A program made the translations under genes and the position numbers. A stretch of 64,000 nt of DNA from Cordia subcordata (lineage: Eukaryota; Streptophyta; Magnoliopsida; Boraginales; Cordiaceae): assembly GCA_028554755.1 (NCBI GenBank), contig JAPTOF010000017.1, positions 5,518,001 through 5,582,000 on the forward strand, read 5' to 3'. Numbering within the stretch: the first letter of the stretch is position 1; each line of letters starts with the position of its first letter. Below are positions 1 to 12,269 of this stretch, piece by piece. Below the pieces are notes generated by a model. It worked only from the letters and a program-made list of their open reading frames with translations, was not told where the DNA came from and did not search any database.

Positions 1-661
1 ATAATCTTTATCACTCGTAACAATTCAATTTGTATATTTTATTTGTGACAAATTAGTCTCGCAACTAATAGTTTTTGCATTGTTTTTAGTCCAAATTCTA
101 TTTTCCATTAGAAAACAAGTTAAATCTCATGTGAGAGGCACATGAATAGCAGATTTGCCTTTTTTTTAAGGGCAAAGTCGTACACATCATGGGAGATCTA
201 TCGTGTTTTTGAATAAGAATTAGAGTTTGGACTAATAGTGATACAAAACTATTAGTTGTGGGACTAATTATGGATACAACTATTATAAATTACAAAAATA
301 AAGGATGATACGTCTAATTTACTCTAAAGTGTTTCTTGCGGAATTTGACCAGATAAAGTTTCGTGCCTGTGTTTCGGAGTTTGCTCCCATGTGAATCTCG
401 ACAAAGTTGGATCAACACTCAACTTGTTCTTTCTTTTTTTTTGTTTGGTTTCGATTCTTTTGGATGAAAAAGAAAAGTTAAAATTCTAGTATGATTATGT
501 TCTCCCTTTTGATAAAGGGCCATTAGAAGAAATGCACGCTTTTAGCCCCAAGAAACCTTTGAGCTAGCTTTTCTTTCCATCTTTGTTGAGCTTTTTACAG
601 GAAAGATTCTTTGGCATCACCGACCATTTTTATCCGTTTGTTCTTTTCTTAGTAAAGCAAA
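1..661. other. Upstream or intronic DNA of the SDR gene
   Basis: AT-rich DNA with no convincing coding sequence. It probably holds an intron or the 5' flank of the dehydrogenase that follows, because that reading frame opens without a start codon. A pyrimidine tract ending in AG lies at 641-652, but splicing there puts TAA as the first in-frame codon (653-655), so it cannot be the acceptor for this frame. The AG at 664-665 would keep the frame open. No initiator exon was recognised, so exon 1 may lie before the window. Confidence 0.4.
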
Positions 662-1462
662 CTAGAAGGCAAGATAGCACTCATTACAGGAGCTGCAAGT
701 GGCATCGGCAAAGAAACTGCAAGAAAATTCACAGACAATGGAGCTAAAGTTGTTATTGCTGATATACAGAAACATCTCGCCGAGGAAACAGCTAAAGAAC
801 TTGGACCAAATGCTTCTTCCATTGCCTGTGATGTCACAAAAGAAATGGAGATCTCCAATGCTGTCGATTTCACCATTTCCAAACATGGTCAATTGGACAT
901 CATGTACAACAACGCCGGCATAGCATGCCATACCCCAACGAGCATAGTCGATCTTGACCTCGAGAAATTTGATCGCGTCATGGCGATCAATGTCCGGGGC
1001 GTTGTTGCAGGAATCAAGCACGCGGCGCGCGCGATGATCCCGAGAGAAACCGGCTCTATCTTGTGCACTGCTAGTGTTACAGGTATAATGGGCGGCCTAG
1101 CACAACATACTTATTCCATATCCAAGTCGAGTGTTGTGGGGATAGTGAAATCTGCAGCAGCAGAGCTTTGCAAGTATGGTATTCGGATTAATTGTATTTC
1201 GCCGTTCGCCATCCCAACCGCCTTCGTGATGGAAGAATTGAGGCAATATTTTCCAGGGGTTGAGGATCGTCAACTTGCTGACATGATACATAACGCAGGT
1301 GTGCTAAAAGGAGCTTACTGTGAACCAACAGATGTTGCAAATGCTGCCTTGTATCTAGTTTCTGATGATGCAAAGTATGTTAATGGACATAATCTGGTGG
1401 TAGATGGTGGTTTCACATCAATTAAGAGTTTGAATTTGTCCACACCGGGTCAAGTTCATTAA
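662..1462 (+). CDS. Short-chain dehydrogenase/reductase, SDR110C-type (3' exon, 5' end missing)
   Basis: An NAD(P)-dependent oxidoreductase of the classical SDR fold, resembling the plant group of secoisolariciresinol dehydrogenase, xanthoxin dehydrogenase (ABA2) and momilactone synthase. The frame is open from 662 for 266 residues to a stop. Counting from the Leu codon at 662: the cofactor motif TGAASGIG is at 9-16, an Asp ending beta-2 at 34 (suggesting NAD preference), a DV pair at 57-58, NNAG at 83-86, and the catalytic residues Asn110, Ser138, Tyr151 and Lys155 (YSISK). A C-terminal VDGG follows. All catalytic residues are intact, and the length fits the family apart from a short N-terminal peptide that plants commonly encode in a separate first exon. 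No Met precedes the cofactor motif in frame, so the gene is partial here, or is a copy that lost exon 1. The substrate cannot be told from sequence. There is no linked partner gene; decayed retroelements follow. Confidence 0.85.
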   Translation, partial: LEGKIALITGAASGIGKETARKFTDNGAKVVIADIQKHLAEETAKELGPNASSIACDVTKEMEISNAVDFTISKHGQLDIMYNNAGIACHTPTSIVDLDLEKFDRVMAINVRGVVAGIKHAARAMIPRETGSILCTASVTGIMGGLAQHTYSISKSSVVGIVKSAAAELCKYGIRINCISPFAIPTAFVMEELRQYFPGVEDRQLADMIHNAGVLKGAYCEPTDVANAALYLVSDDAKYVNGHNLVVDGGFTSIKSLNLSTPGQVH

Positions 1463-2263
1463 TTAGACTGTTAAGGTAAAGCTCTTATGTACCCTGGTTT
1501 ATATTACCAAGCTCGCAACTCCGGTGGACAAGTATGGCTTTGCATTTTGGTATCGAACCTCACCAATTAGTTTTTCTTTGTCAAAAAAGTATGGGTTGGA
1601 TTAAGTAATATTGTTCCGTTGGTATCATGTTGAAATGCCACGTTCAATAGGAATTCAGATGTGCGACACTAAAATCAAATTTACTATTTTTACTTTCTTT
1701 TTCTCCTTTCAGTTTGAAAATTTCATTTACAACTTTACATGTCATGCATAGAAGTAACAATATATAATAAGATCAAGTAGGTCAAATTAAATTAGAATAT
1801 CTTCAAGGCTCAACTTCACAAAAACTCCTATACGAATTAATGGACAATAGGGGGCCGGCTTGACTTGGACATGAGAAGTGATACTCATGTTTGTTAGTGT
1901 ATGGAAAGGGTGGACCTGTAGCTTCTTTTGTGTCGCATGTTCAAGAGAAGGCAAATTATAACACATAAGAAATAATTGAGAAACAAAATTAGAAGATAGC
2001 TCAAGCGATTGCATCTATTTCTCGCAAGAGTTGATGTCCACTCTTGGGTTAGGTGACAAGCATATGGTAGCTTGACAGTGGCGCCTTTACTCAAATAAAA
2101 AGACCACTGAATGCATTATCCAAATCGCTATATTGAGAAGAAATTGTGGAAATGACAAACATGTTGACATATCCTTACACTCAAATCTACATTCAAATAA
2201 AGGGAAGTCCTTTTTTTCCAATCACCAAATGGCTAAAATACAAAGTTAATCAGCCTAAAGTCC
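1463..2263. other. Intergenic, nothing recognised
   Basis: 3' flank of the SDR gene followed by AT-rich DNA. Short ORFs here have no family signature. No clear repeat ends or RNA gene were seen. Confidence 0.5.
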
Positions 2264-2339
2264 TGGTATGATTGAATAAATTATGTGGTTAAGACTACAC
2301 TTGGTATGATTGAATAATTTATGTGGTTGAGACTACACC
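2264..2339. repeat. 38-bp tandem duplication
   Basis: Two adjacent 38-bp units (2264-2301 and 2302-2339), each starting TGGTATGATTGAATAA. They differ at only a few positions, which indicates a recent local duplication. Confidence 0.85.
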
Positions 2340-2619
2340 ATAAACACGAGCGATGAGTTAGGTTCAACTCCCGTTGACGGTAGGGTTGGTTTAATTTAGC
2401 AATGGGGACAAACAGAAAAAGAAAAAGAAGAGAAAATCAACCATCTCCCCTCGTTCGATCTTTCACTAAAATTTTGATTACATAAGACATCTACTGGCAG
2501 GCAGCAGGCTCATGCTAATCCCCGTAAAAGTTGCACCAGTCTATACAGATCATGACAGGGAAAACTCATTTTACAATCACAAGCCTAACAAGAAGATAGC
2601 CAATGCATATTAGTGATGA

Positions 2620-2890
2620 CTTCTTTACAAGAAATTTAAATTCTTAGAGGCAACAGAACTAGTCACTAAAACCTTTAAAAGTGGTCACTAAGACAACTTG
2701 TCACTGAGTTGTCACAATAGGTTTGCCACTAAAGTTCTATACTGAAAAGTATTGAGCTTTTCCTAGAGGATTCATGGTAATAAAATTCATAAGCAGCCCC
2801 AAAACTTTATTTTCAGTGACAACGTTTCATAGCCACTAAATATGCTACAGCAGTGTCAACAACAATATGTGACAACTGCAAATAGAATTT
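2620..2890. repeat. Degenerate GTCACTAA-rich repeat, possible CACTA-type subterminal region
   Basis: Variants of GTCACTAA, GCCACTAAA and GTGACAA recur on both strands. The left side reads TTTACAAGAAA, close to the plant CACTA terminus CACTACAAGAAA. Clustered short subterminal motifs are typical of En/Spm elements. No second end or target duplication was located, so the call is tentative. Confidence 0.3.
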
Positions 2891-3283
2891 GAAAGACAGC
2901 TTCCAGCTACAACATTGGGTCGGTGCTTCTGCCTTCTCCAATTGCAGAAGTACTTTACCATCTGCATGTGAAATTCCCATAATGATCATATAAGCTGAAA
3001 ATAATAATGCAATCTAGAAAGTGTTAACCTAGAATTGTAGCCCAAAACAGGAGCACCACAAACATTTTATGGAGAAGTTTCCTTCTCCAATCCTTGCTTA
3101 TTTTACCGTGAAGGTCAAAACAGGTTGATTCGGAATAGAAACTTATTCAGATCAGTAATAATGGACGAACTAACTTCCGTAATTGGTTTATAAATCACCT
3201 GCAAAATCAAGAGACTGGGGGGCTGATCCGACAGTTGCAGCAACTGTTGGCTGTCTCCTATTAGTGCCAAGTGAGGGTCGTTC

Positions 3284-3363
3284 TTCCATATAGCAGTCGC
3301 AATGGATTTTGAGTTAAATTTTATTCCATATAGCAGTTGCAATGGATTCTGAGTTAAATTTTA
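3284..3363. repeat. 40-bp tandem duplication at the start of the copia remnant
   Basis: Units at 3284-3323 and 3324-3363 both carry TTCCATATAGCAGT followed by GCAATGGATT. The second unit leads into the reverse-transcriptase fragment that starts near 3339. Confidence 0.85.
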
Positions 3364-5041
3364 TGTACTTTAACAAGGTTTGGGAGCTTGTAGAAGCATC
3401 TGAAGTGGCTAAACCCATAAGGTGTAAGGGGGTCTACAAGAAGAAAGAGGAATTGATGGAAAGGTGGAAAGGTGGAAATCTTCAAACCAAGGTTGGTGGC
3501 AAAAGGTTATACTTATTCTTTATTTGTTATAGTCTTATTTTAATATGCTTTTTCTATTAAAATGAGGGTAGATTTTATAAGATTTAAGAAATCTTATCAT
3601 GCATCCTATAAAAATTTAAAACAAAACCATACTTTTTATCTTATAAGAAATAAGCAATTCATCTTATCTTATTTTTTACAACTATAGAATGCATGGTATA
3701 TGTGATAAAATATCTTAAATCTTATAAGATATCTCCAAATTTCAATAGGATAAACATTTTAAAGTAAGATCATTCCAAACACACTATTAGAAAGAAGGGA
3801 TCGATTATGAGGAAACTTTCTTACCAATAGCCATGCTTAAATCCATCAAGATACTTCTATCCATTTATTGTCACTATAATTATAATATATGGAAGATGGA
3901 CGTCAAGATAGTTTTCTTAAAGGTGAGTATGAAGAAACCATTTACATGACCTAGCCAGACAAGGATACTACTGAAGGCTAAGAACATATGGTTTGTAATC
4001 ATAAGAATTCCATTTATGGACTTAAACAGGCGTCTCGTGCATGGAACATCAAATTTGATCATGTAGTCAAATCTTTTGGATTTGGTCAAATGTTGATAAA
4101 CCATGTCTGTATAAGAAAGGTAATGGTAATGTTGTGGCTTTCTTAGTACTTTATGTGGATCACATTCTACTCATTAGTAATGATATAGATATGTTAGCAT
4201 CTATAAAAGTATGACCACAGACTCAATTTCAAATAAAAGATTTAGGAGAAGCCAACCATGTTCTTGGTATCAAGCTTATGTGAGATTGCAAGAACAAGAG
4301 ACTAACTCTATCCCACGTATTCTACATTGAGAAATTATTGGTCAAGTTCAAAATGGTTGACTCCAAGAAGGTTTAGTACCTTCTAGAATGGAGTTGTTCT
4401 ATCTCATGATTAGTGTTGGAGATAGAGTACATGAAGAGAGTTCTATATGCTTCGATTGTAGGCAGTCTCATGTGTGCCACATCGAGTACTAGACTAGATA
4501 TCTATTTTGTCGTAGACACGGTTAGCAGATATTAGTCAAACCCTGGACTATCACACTGCACTGTTGTCAACCACGTATTCAAGTATCTTTAGAGAAAAAG
4601 GATTATGAGCTAGAAGTGCCATTGGTTTATACGAAAGAGGTTGTATGGTTGACGAAGTTTTTGATAGACCTAGATGTCATTTCAACTATCCAGAGACCTA
4701 AAGTATTGTACTAAGACAATACTACAGCTACGTAACAGTGCAAAAACCCCAAATATTACAAGAGAGGGAAGCATATTGACAGAAAACACAACTAGTCCAA
4801 GAAGTTTGTCCAAAGAGGAGGCATAGTAGTTGAGAAGATAACTTTAGCAAAGAACTTGGCAGGCCCATTCATTAGAACTCTTCCAAAGAAAGTGTTCGAA
4901 ACACATATAGAGTCTATGGGTGGCAAATGTAGGGTAGTTATCTTTAGTACGAGTGAGAGTCTGCTGGGATTTGCATGCCCTAAATACCACTCAAGCACTG
5001 TGTTTGTGGGTATTGGACATTATAATGACTTATATTATTAA
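3339..5041 (+). pseudogene. Decayed Ty1/copia pol (reverse transcriptase and RNase H)
   Basis: Fragments of one copia polyprotein appear in family order on the + strand. The RT start (AMDSELNFMYFNKVWELV) is near 3339-3450. The RT core WKMDVK..FL is near 3889, then IYGLKQASRAWN near 4012, YVDH in place of the catalytic YVDD near 4153, and DLGEANHVLGIK near 4241. The RNase H end (KHID, then an ADIFTKPLPKKVFE-like stretch) is at about 4690-4930. Stops and frameshifts break every block, and the catalytic YVDD has lost its second Asp, so the gene is dead. A MITE-like insertion separates the RT start from the RT core. Gag, protease and integrase are missing upstream. Confidence 0.85.
3520..3786. 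mobile_element. MITE-like insertion, GTGTTTGGAAT family (copy H1)
   Basis: An AT-rich stretch inside the copia RT, ending in ATCATTCCAAACACACTA near 3786. It shares repeated TCTTATAAGAT and TTTTTACAACTATA motifs with stretches near 48.2, 54.5-55.1 and 56.6-57.4 kb. The left end is not sharply defined. A hAT- or Mutator-type MITE is likely. Confidence 0.5.
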
Positions 5042-5546
5042 TGTTATTTGAATTTCCATTCATATATTGTGTTAAATGAATACAATGTGATGCATATATA
5101 AAGGCCCAATGACATAAAATAATTACTTTGGTGTGCAATGAGGCTAGACGTATAGTAGATTTAAATTTAGTTTTAGTTTTGTCCTAAAAGAGTCCATAGT
5201 TGTTTGGTAGTGCTAAGTATTTTACTAAAATAAGGTTATAGCGAGCAAGTCTCCTTATTAGGGTGACTTACCTAGGTCATTAGAGGTCTTTTTAGACTTA
5301 TCTTTCTAGTGCATGTGTTACGCATTGGACAGGATCATTGTGAGTGTGTTTTCTTCTGACCATACTATCAAAGATAGAAAACATGATACACATTTAGTGG
5401 CCAAGGCTCTCAATCGTGATTCAAATGCACCTTAACTCAAAGAAGATAGCATCTATCCGTTGTATGATTAGATAATTTGTAACTCCACTAAATATGTTAT
5501 TTATAATTGTACCTAGGTAGGACACTTCATGCATTTGTACTTTACA
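4962..5546 (+). repeat. Putative 3' LTR of the decayed copia element
   Basis: Just after the RNase H end, a purine run (GAGTGAGAG, 4951-4959) resembles a polypurine tract. It is followed by TGCTGGGATTTGCATGCCC, like many copia LTR starts. The right end is placed at TTTACA because LINE-derived sequence begins soon after. No 5' LTR partner is present, so both ends are estimates. Confidence 0.4.
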
Positions 5547-5569
5547 GAATTGTCAATATCAGCGTGATC

Positions 5570-7230
5570 CTCATCAATTGGCACATCTATAGCTTTGTTG
5601 GCCACATTTGACGGAAGATAAAGACAATCTATTCAAATCCCAATGACCATTACTCCACACATCCTTGATTCGCAATTGCACGTCATTCTTAACTTTAATC
5701 TCATCTCGAAACGGCCCTTCCACTAACCAAGCATCTCACGAAAACCAAAGTTGACCAACACCGATCTTTTACCTCAAATATTGCTCGGTATCATATTGTA
5801 TATTTAACATGCGTCTTTACTGCAGGGAGTCATTACTAGTAATATCCACAAGGCTAGGATGAATATCTTTACAATACTTCTTTGTCAAAAAGGAGTTCCA
5901 AAGACCCTTGGAGGTTCCAAATCTCCATCGAAGTTTATATTCAAAAGCACGAACAACATTATGCAAACAACGCAAACCCAGTCGTCCTTTCTCCATCGGA
6001 TGACAAACCTTATGCCAAGAACACCAATGAATTCTTTTAAGTTCCCCCTTATCTCCCAAAAAAAAGCATTAAAAATACGTGCAAGCCTAGATTGAACTGC
6101 TTCTGAAGGTCTCACAACCTGCATAAGATAAAGAGGCATACTAGAAAGGGTACTCTTCAAAAGAACAAGCCTATCTCCAGGAGACAGAAATTTAACTTCC
6201 CATCCCTTAAGCTTTCACCTGATCTTACTGATAAGCTCATCATAAAGAAAGATCTTCTTCTTGCCTTTATAGAGAGGAACCCCAAGCTATTTTGTCAGAA
6301 AAGAACCACGCCTGGCCCTCTTAATCACCTCTACACGAGCATTAGAAGAACTAGAAGAAACAAAAAAACAACTTTTATCAACATTAACTTTCTGACCTGA
6401 AACACTCTTATAATGCTTCATAAGCTGCATAACTTTCTGCATTAAAGCCTTGCAACTATTAGTGAAGATCACAATATCATCCACAACACTCAAATGAGAA
6501 ACTAAAACTGGACACCCTGTGAGATAACACATATTAGGGTTAATAGCAAACAAATTATTAGTGGCAATAATAAAAAGTAAAAGGGATAACGGATCACCTT
6601 GCCTAAGACCCCTACTAGAAGGAAAGAATCCCATTAACTCACCATTAAGCAAAACAAAGAGCCAACAAGATGTTACACAATTTTTGATTTTACCGATGCA
6701 AGATTGAGAGAATCCAAAAGCATGCAGCATACCAAAAAGAAAATCCCAATCCAGGCGATCGTAAGCCTTCATCATATCAAGCTTAAAGATAACATTACCT
6801 CCAATCGTTCTTTTATTGATATAGTGAACCATCTCTTGGGCCATTAAAATATTGTTACTAATATTGTGCCCCTTGATAAAACCACTTTGATTATCTGAAA
6901 TTAGATTTGGGAGAATAGTGCCCAGCTTGTTAGCAAGGATTTTAAAGAAAATCTTATAAAACACATTGCATAGACTTATCGGCCTGAAGTCACTCCATCA
7001 TTTAGCATTGTCTTTCTTCGGGATTAAAACAATAGACATCGCATTGACACATCTGAGAATCTCTTCACCTTGAAAGAAACTAACAACTGCTTCCAACAAA
7101 TCCTCTTTGATAATGCCCCAGCAGTGCTTAAAAAAGGACGAATTAAAACCATAATGACCCGCCACACTATCTTCATCAATTGAAAAAACAGCTTCTCTAA
7201 CCTCTTATAAAGCAGACATATATCCATCAA
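5570..7230 (-). pseudogene. LINE reverse transcriptase with zf-RVT-like tail (broken)
   Basis: An open stretch at 6964-6287 holds the RT core: the finger motif SDNQSGFIKGHNISNNIL, the first catalytic motif KLDMMKAYDRLDW, and GLRQGDPLS. The catalytic motif usually read as (Y/F)ADD is VVDD here, keeping both Asp. Other frames downstream encode the thumb region (SPGDRLVLLKSTLSSMPLY, near 6190-6130) and a GRLGLRCLHN zf-RVT-like motif near 5990-5960. The frame must change several times, so no active enzyme can be made. Confidence 0.85.
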
Positions 7231-7372
7231 AACATTATTATCATTTGTTACTTATCGAGGCACCAAATTCCAATCACCTCCGCTGTGAACAACATTTTCC
7301 TTCTTCAAAAAAGAGGAGAAAAAATCTATTACTAAAGTCTTTAACACCTCTTTATCCTCTATAATAACACCA

Positions 7373-8502
7373 TTAAGGTCTTTCACAAACCAGATTTTTA
7401 TTTTGTATGCACCATTTAGCCAACACTAAATAAAAGTACAGTGTATTACAATCCTTATTAGCCAGCCAACGACAACCCATTTTTTTCTTTAGAAGTTGTT
7501 CCTCTTCATTGAGTGCATTGTTTAAATCCATGGAAGCTCTAAACATAGCATCCTTATTAGGTAGTGAAGGGTCATTCTCAAATTGTAATTTAGCCATATG
7601 AACTACATTCTCTGCATGACGCACTCTATCATACATATTCCCAAACCTATATTTATTCCACCATTTAAGCTTGCATTTAAGACGCTGAAGCTTCTTCCAA
7701 AATTTCTGAACCCTCCTGTCGTCAACAGGCAGATCCCAACAATTCTTGACAACATCATGAAAATCCTCCCTTAAACACCATATATTTAAAAAATGAAAAG
7801 AGGAAAGACTACAATCTCTGGCAATATCAAATGAGAAAAGCAAAGGACAATGATCCAAATCGCCACCCGTTTCCAAATGATGAACTCCAGACAAGGGAAG
7901 CGTATCACCCGAATCATCATTAATACAAATACGATCTAGACATTGAAAAACTCTTTTGTTAGTCCACATAAAGGGGCTATCTTCAAACCCGGTATCACTA
8001 AGGCCACAGCAAGTGAGACAAGCAGCAAAATCCTCCACAGAACTAATTTGTGGATTGGCACCAAACCTTTTTTCTTGAGCATCAAGAATAGTGTTAAAAT
8101 CACCTCCAACCATCCGTGGCATATTAACAACTAAAGTGATACGATTAAGTTCACCCCATAAAGCAAACCGATCGGTACGACTATGTCTGGCATAAACCAA
8201 AGAAAGCAAAAAAGGTTTCGAAAACCACGGATTCTTAACACCAATAGAGAGACATTGATCGTAGTCACTAACAATGTCATAAACAATCTCATCCCTCTAA
8301 ACACACCAAACACGATTCCTATACTGAGCAGCAGCATTAGAGAACCCCAGAATACGAGCAAAACAAAGTAGCTTATCTTTGTTCACCATTGGTTCAATGA
8401 CCGCAAGAAATTAAGTCTATGAGTATTAATGAGATACTTAAGCCTCGTCAAAGTTTGGGGGTCAGCAATGCCTCTCAGATTCCGAATAAGAATATTAATC
8501 AT
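7373..8502 (-). pseudogene. LINE AP-type endonuclease domain (broken)
   Basis: The likely start of ORF2 is ATG at 8502 (MINILIRNLRGIADPQTLTR), a typical plant LINE endonuclease start. A frameshift follows near 8400-8390, then a 278-residue open stretch (8209-7373). The metal- and DNA-binding blocks are visible: GGDFN, then SPFMWTNK, LDRI and DHCPLLFSF. The linker to RT follows (CRWLANKDCNTLYF). Key residues survive, but the domain needs at least one frame correction. Confidence 0.85.
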
Positions 8503-8519
8503 AATATTTTGGACTGAAG

Positions 8520-9039
8520 TTGACTATTCGCCATACTTTTCGTCAAAATCCCACTCATTGATTGCAAGGCCACATTCCTAGATTTACCTTTCCGTTTGCC
8601 TCCTTGAACCTTCGAAGGACAACCCCTACTTTAATAGTAGTATTCATATCAATATTCTCATGATTATCAATATCCTCATCACTATTTTCTTCCATTAGCA
8701 AAAAAGGGACAAAATCTTCATCGTCTCCATCAAAATCTTGTCTTTGTTCCGTAGCTCCTTTGTTACTTGGGAGAGAAAGAACAACTTAAAGGTTAATACC
8801 TTTAAGATTACTAATATCAGCGCCTACAGGTTGAGGAACCAAATAATCCTGCCTTTCCATCAATTCCACAGTAGACAATTGTCAATCATTTTTTGGCTAA
8901 TCATTCACATTAACGCCCATCATACCAGGCTCATTTGCTTTATTAACTTGAGTATTATGAACAACCTCCCCACTCCCATTTTTATTGATCATATTAGTCA
9001 TATTTTGGGCAGTATTATCGCCATTATTTTGGGTCTCTA
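8520..9039 (-). pseudogene. LINE ORF1 C-terminal part, separated by the copia insertion
   Basis: On the - strand the sequence from 9039 encodes ETQNNGDNTAQNMTNMINKN followed by GSGEVVHNTQVNKANEPGMM. It is a low-complexity, Asn-rich tail like that of LINE ORF1 proteins, and it lies directly upstream of the endonuclease start at 8502. Its natural upstream partner lies beyond 13911. A stop near 8900 breaks it. Confidence 0.6.
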
Positions 9040-9044
9040 CTCTC

Positions 9045-9275
9045 TGACAAAATATAAAGCAGAGAGAAGTTGTTGAAGAACACCATTGCGTTATTATTAT
9101 CTGAGCTCAAAATGATTACATTATAACTGTCTGCTATTTATATTAGCTAAGTTAGCTTGTAGCTAAAACTAAATATGACAGCTGTCCTTAGAGTTAGTTA
9201 CAAGAACTAACTTCTAGAATATTCTAACTATCCAGCTAAACTCCTAAACCGTCATACTTGGCTTTCTTATTAACA
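9045..9275 (-). repeat. 3' LTR of the 9-14 kb copia element
   Basis: 231 bp, TG...CA on the - strand. It aligns along its whole length with 13682-13911 with about 16 differences by eye, one of them a single-base indel. Confidence 0.95.
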
Positions 9276-11040
9276 TTTCCCCGTAAGCTATGCCGTGGTA
9301 TGCCAAGGGAAAGCTTGGATCGAAGTTGAGCAAATCTTGTATTACCAAGAGGTTTTGTGAAAAAATCTGTAATTTGATCTTGAGACGAAATATAAGACAG
9401 AAACAGACGCTTAGCCTGAACTTGCTCTCTCATGAAATGATAATCAATCTCGATATGTTTTATGTGACTATGAAACACTGGATTCGAAGCCAAGGCCAAA
9501 GCTGAAACAGAATCACATATGAGGACAGGTATATGAAATGAGATATGTAAGTCACAAAGAAGATAAGTAAACCACTTCACTTCAGCTGCTGCTTGAGCAA
9601 GAGCATGATACTTTACTTCTGTAAAGGGTGCTACTATTGGTTGTTTCTTAGAGCACCACGAAACAAGGTTTGGCCTTAGATATATAAAAAAACCAGTGGT
9701 AGACTTCTTGGTTAATGGGTCATTTGCCTAATCACTGTCACTATATGCAGAAACAGTAAATGAGCCTTTTCTAAAGCAATAAACCATGAGATAGAGTACC
9801 CTAAACAAATCGCAGTATCCTCTTAAGTTCAGCAAAATTGGTATTTGTAGGATGATGCATTGCTTGACAAATATGATTGATAGCAAACTGAATATCAGGT
9901 CAAGTGAGAGTGAGGTACTGAAGTGCCCCTACTAGACTGTGAAACTCAGTAGAATTGCAATAAGGCAACTCTGATTCTTGAGACTGTAGAGTGTATTTGC
10001 TGAGAGAGGGATTAACTGAGGCTTTACAATAAGAAAAACCAGCGTTCTTAATGAGATCCTATTCATATTTTGTCTGATGAAGAACAATAAATTGACCAGA
10101 ATAGGAGACCTTTATGCCAAGAAAATATGTCAAAGTTCATAAGTCTTTCATTGCAAACTTTGTGCTCATAGAGGCAATAAGGCAAGCTATGGCTTTTACA
10201 GAGCTTTCAATGATGATGATATCATCAACATAGACTAGAACAATCAAAGTACAGAACTTATTATGAAGCACAAATAATAAAGAGTCTGCTGAACTACAGT
10301 TGAAGCCCTGTTGTAATAAAAATGTAGAGAGCATATGGTACCAAGCTCTAGGAGCTTGTTTGAGACCATAAAGAGATTTCTATAGTTGAACACATATTGA
10401 GGATATTCTGGATTGACAAAGCCTTAAGGTCGCTCCATGTAAACAAGCTCAGTCAGTGTCCCATGAAGAAAAGGATTAGACTACTGGACTAAAAGTCTCA
10501 TGATAGTCTATGCCATGTTCTTGATGAAACCCTTTAGCTATCAACCTAGCTTTGTATCTAGCCATAATGCCATCAGAATGCCTTTTGATTCTAAACACCC
10601 ATTTACAATCTATATGTTGCCTATCATGTGGAGGACGAACCAGTTTCCGTGTTTGCTATTGCATAAGAGCATTATACTCTTCTTTCATTGCATTGACCTA
10701 GTGCAAATTAGTAAAAGATTCTCTGTAAATATGAGGTTCAGTGGTTGGATGATCAGTAGAGACAACATGTGCAAGATATCTCGATAGAGGAGGGGGAAGA
10801 CAACCAATTTTGGATATTGTGTTTATAGAATGCTGATTTTGAATATTGGGTGCAGGAATATATGATGAGAAGTTTGTTGCAAAAGATGATAATTGTGACG
10901 GTATAGATATATGTGAGGAAATAGATGGATTAGAAGACTGCACAGCAGCAGGCTGTGAAGAAACAAGAATAGTGTCTTGAGTTGATGATTGTGAAGGAAA
11001 GAAGATTGGAGGAAAAGATGGATAGTCTGACAAAGTATAA
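9236..11040 (-). pseudogene. copia reverse transcriptase and RNase H (broken)
   Basis: On the - strand the order is RT fingers (CKWVFRIKRHSDG.. near 10620), a disrupted segment near 10430, SLYGLKQAPRAWY, and YVDDIIII with the catalytic YVDD intact (10334-10137). RNase H follows, ending in the HIKHIEIDYHFMRE and DFFTKPL region (9580-9236). Stops occur between the blocks, and the segment between RT motifs A and B looks damaged near 10430. A Ser/Pro-rich linker (11033-10698) separates it from integrase, as in many copia polyproteins. Confidence 0.85.
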
Positions 11041-11138
11041 GTAGCTGAGGAGACAGGAACATTTTGAGAATGAAACTAAGAGGAAAAGACTTCTGGTTTA
11101 AGAGCAGTGAAATCTGAGTGTGTAAAAGGAAAAATAGA

Positions 11139-12061
11139 CTAAAAAAATTTAACATTTCTAGAGATATACACTTTTTGAGTAATGATATCCATGCATTTAT
11201 ATCCCTTAGTAGTAGAGCAATAGCCAAGAAAAACACATTTGGTGGATTTGTTATCTAGTTTGTGATTAGCATAAAGTTTCAACCATGGGAAACACAAACA
11301 ACCAAAGGGTTTGAGACTAAGATAATCTGGTTTGTGATTGAAAAGAACTTCAAATAAAGAAAGATTATTCAATATAGGTGTTGGTAGTCTGTTAATAAGA
11401 AAATCAGTAGTTGCTAAGGCTTCTAGCTAGTATTTTTTAGGCATGTGACTGTAATTAAGTAAAGAAAGCAAAGTCTCCACTAGGTGAAGATGTTTCCTCT
11501 CAACTCTCTTATTTTGTTAAGGAGTCTGAGACATGTAGTTTGATGAATAGTTCCTTGGGCCAGTAAAATAGATTCAAACTAACGACTAACAAACTCTCCA
11601 CTATCATCTGATCTAAATACTTTAATAGTTGTATGAAACTGAGTATTGACCATGGCATTAAAAGATTTGAAAACTGTCAACGTTGCAGCTTTGGTTTTTA
11701 TGGGATATAGCCATGAATACCTAGTATAATCATCTAGAAAAATAACGTAATACCTAAAACCTTTAAAATATGCTATAGGGGAAGGACCCTATATATCACA
11801 GTGAACCTACTCAAAAGCAGAAACAATTTTATTGACTAAAATAGGAAAAGGAAGCTAATAAGACTTTGATATGGCACAGTCATAGCATTGAGCACAATCA
11901 TAGTTCAGTTTTACAGGCAAAACAGAATTCAATACAATAGATACATTTCTAGAAGGATGGCCTAGTCTCAAATGCCCTAGACTTGCAGAATCTATTGATG
12001 AATTAGATTGAAAACAAGAGAAAACTACAGAAGTTCTAGGTGCTATAGCATGAGTATGCAA
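11139..12061 (-). pseudogene. copia integrase (broken)
   Basis: The GAG-pre-integrase motif LGHLRLGHPSRN is near 11970-11930, followed by the Cys pair CAQCYDC. The catalytic core (FLDDYTRYSWLYPIK..., then the SDDSGEF segment) lies near 11740-11590 with in-frame stops. The C-terminal block FGCLCFPWL...VFLGY is at 11372-11139. Without stops it would follow the protease at higher coordinates directly. Confidence 0.8.
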
Positions 12062-12269
12062 AGGAAGTGTGTATAAGCCATTCTCATAGGCCCTGGAACT
12101 TCACCATATGAGTGGAGCTATCGAGAATTATGACTTTTTGAGAATTAAAAACAAGAATACAATCATTATCTTTGGCAAGTTATGAAACTGAGAGCAGATT
12201 GGAAAACATGGTAAGGACATATAAGATATTAGATAAATGAAAAGGACCTGTAGGAAGAGAAATATTGCC

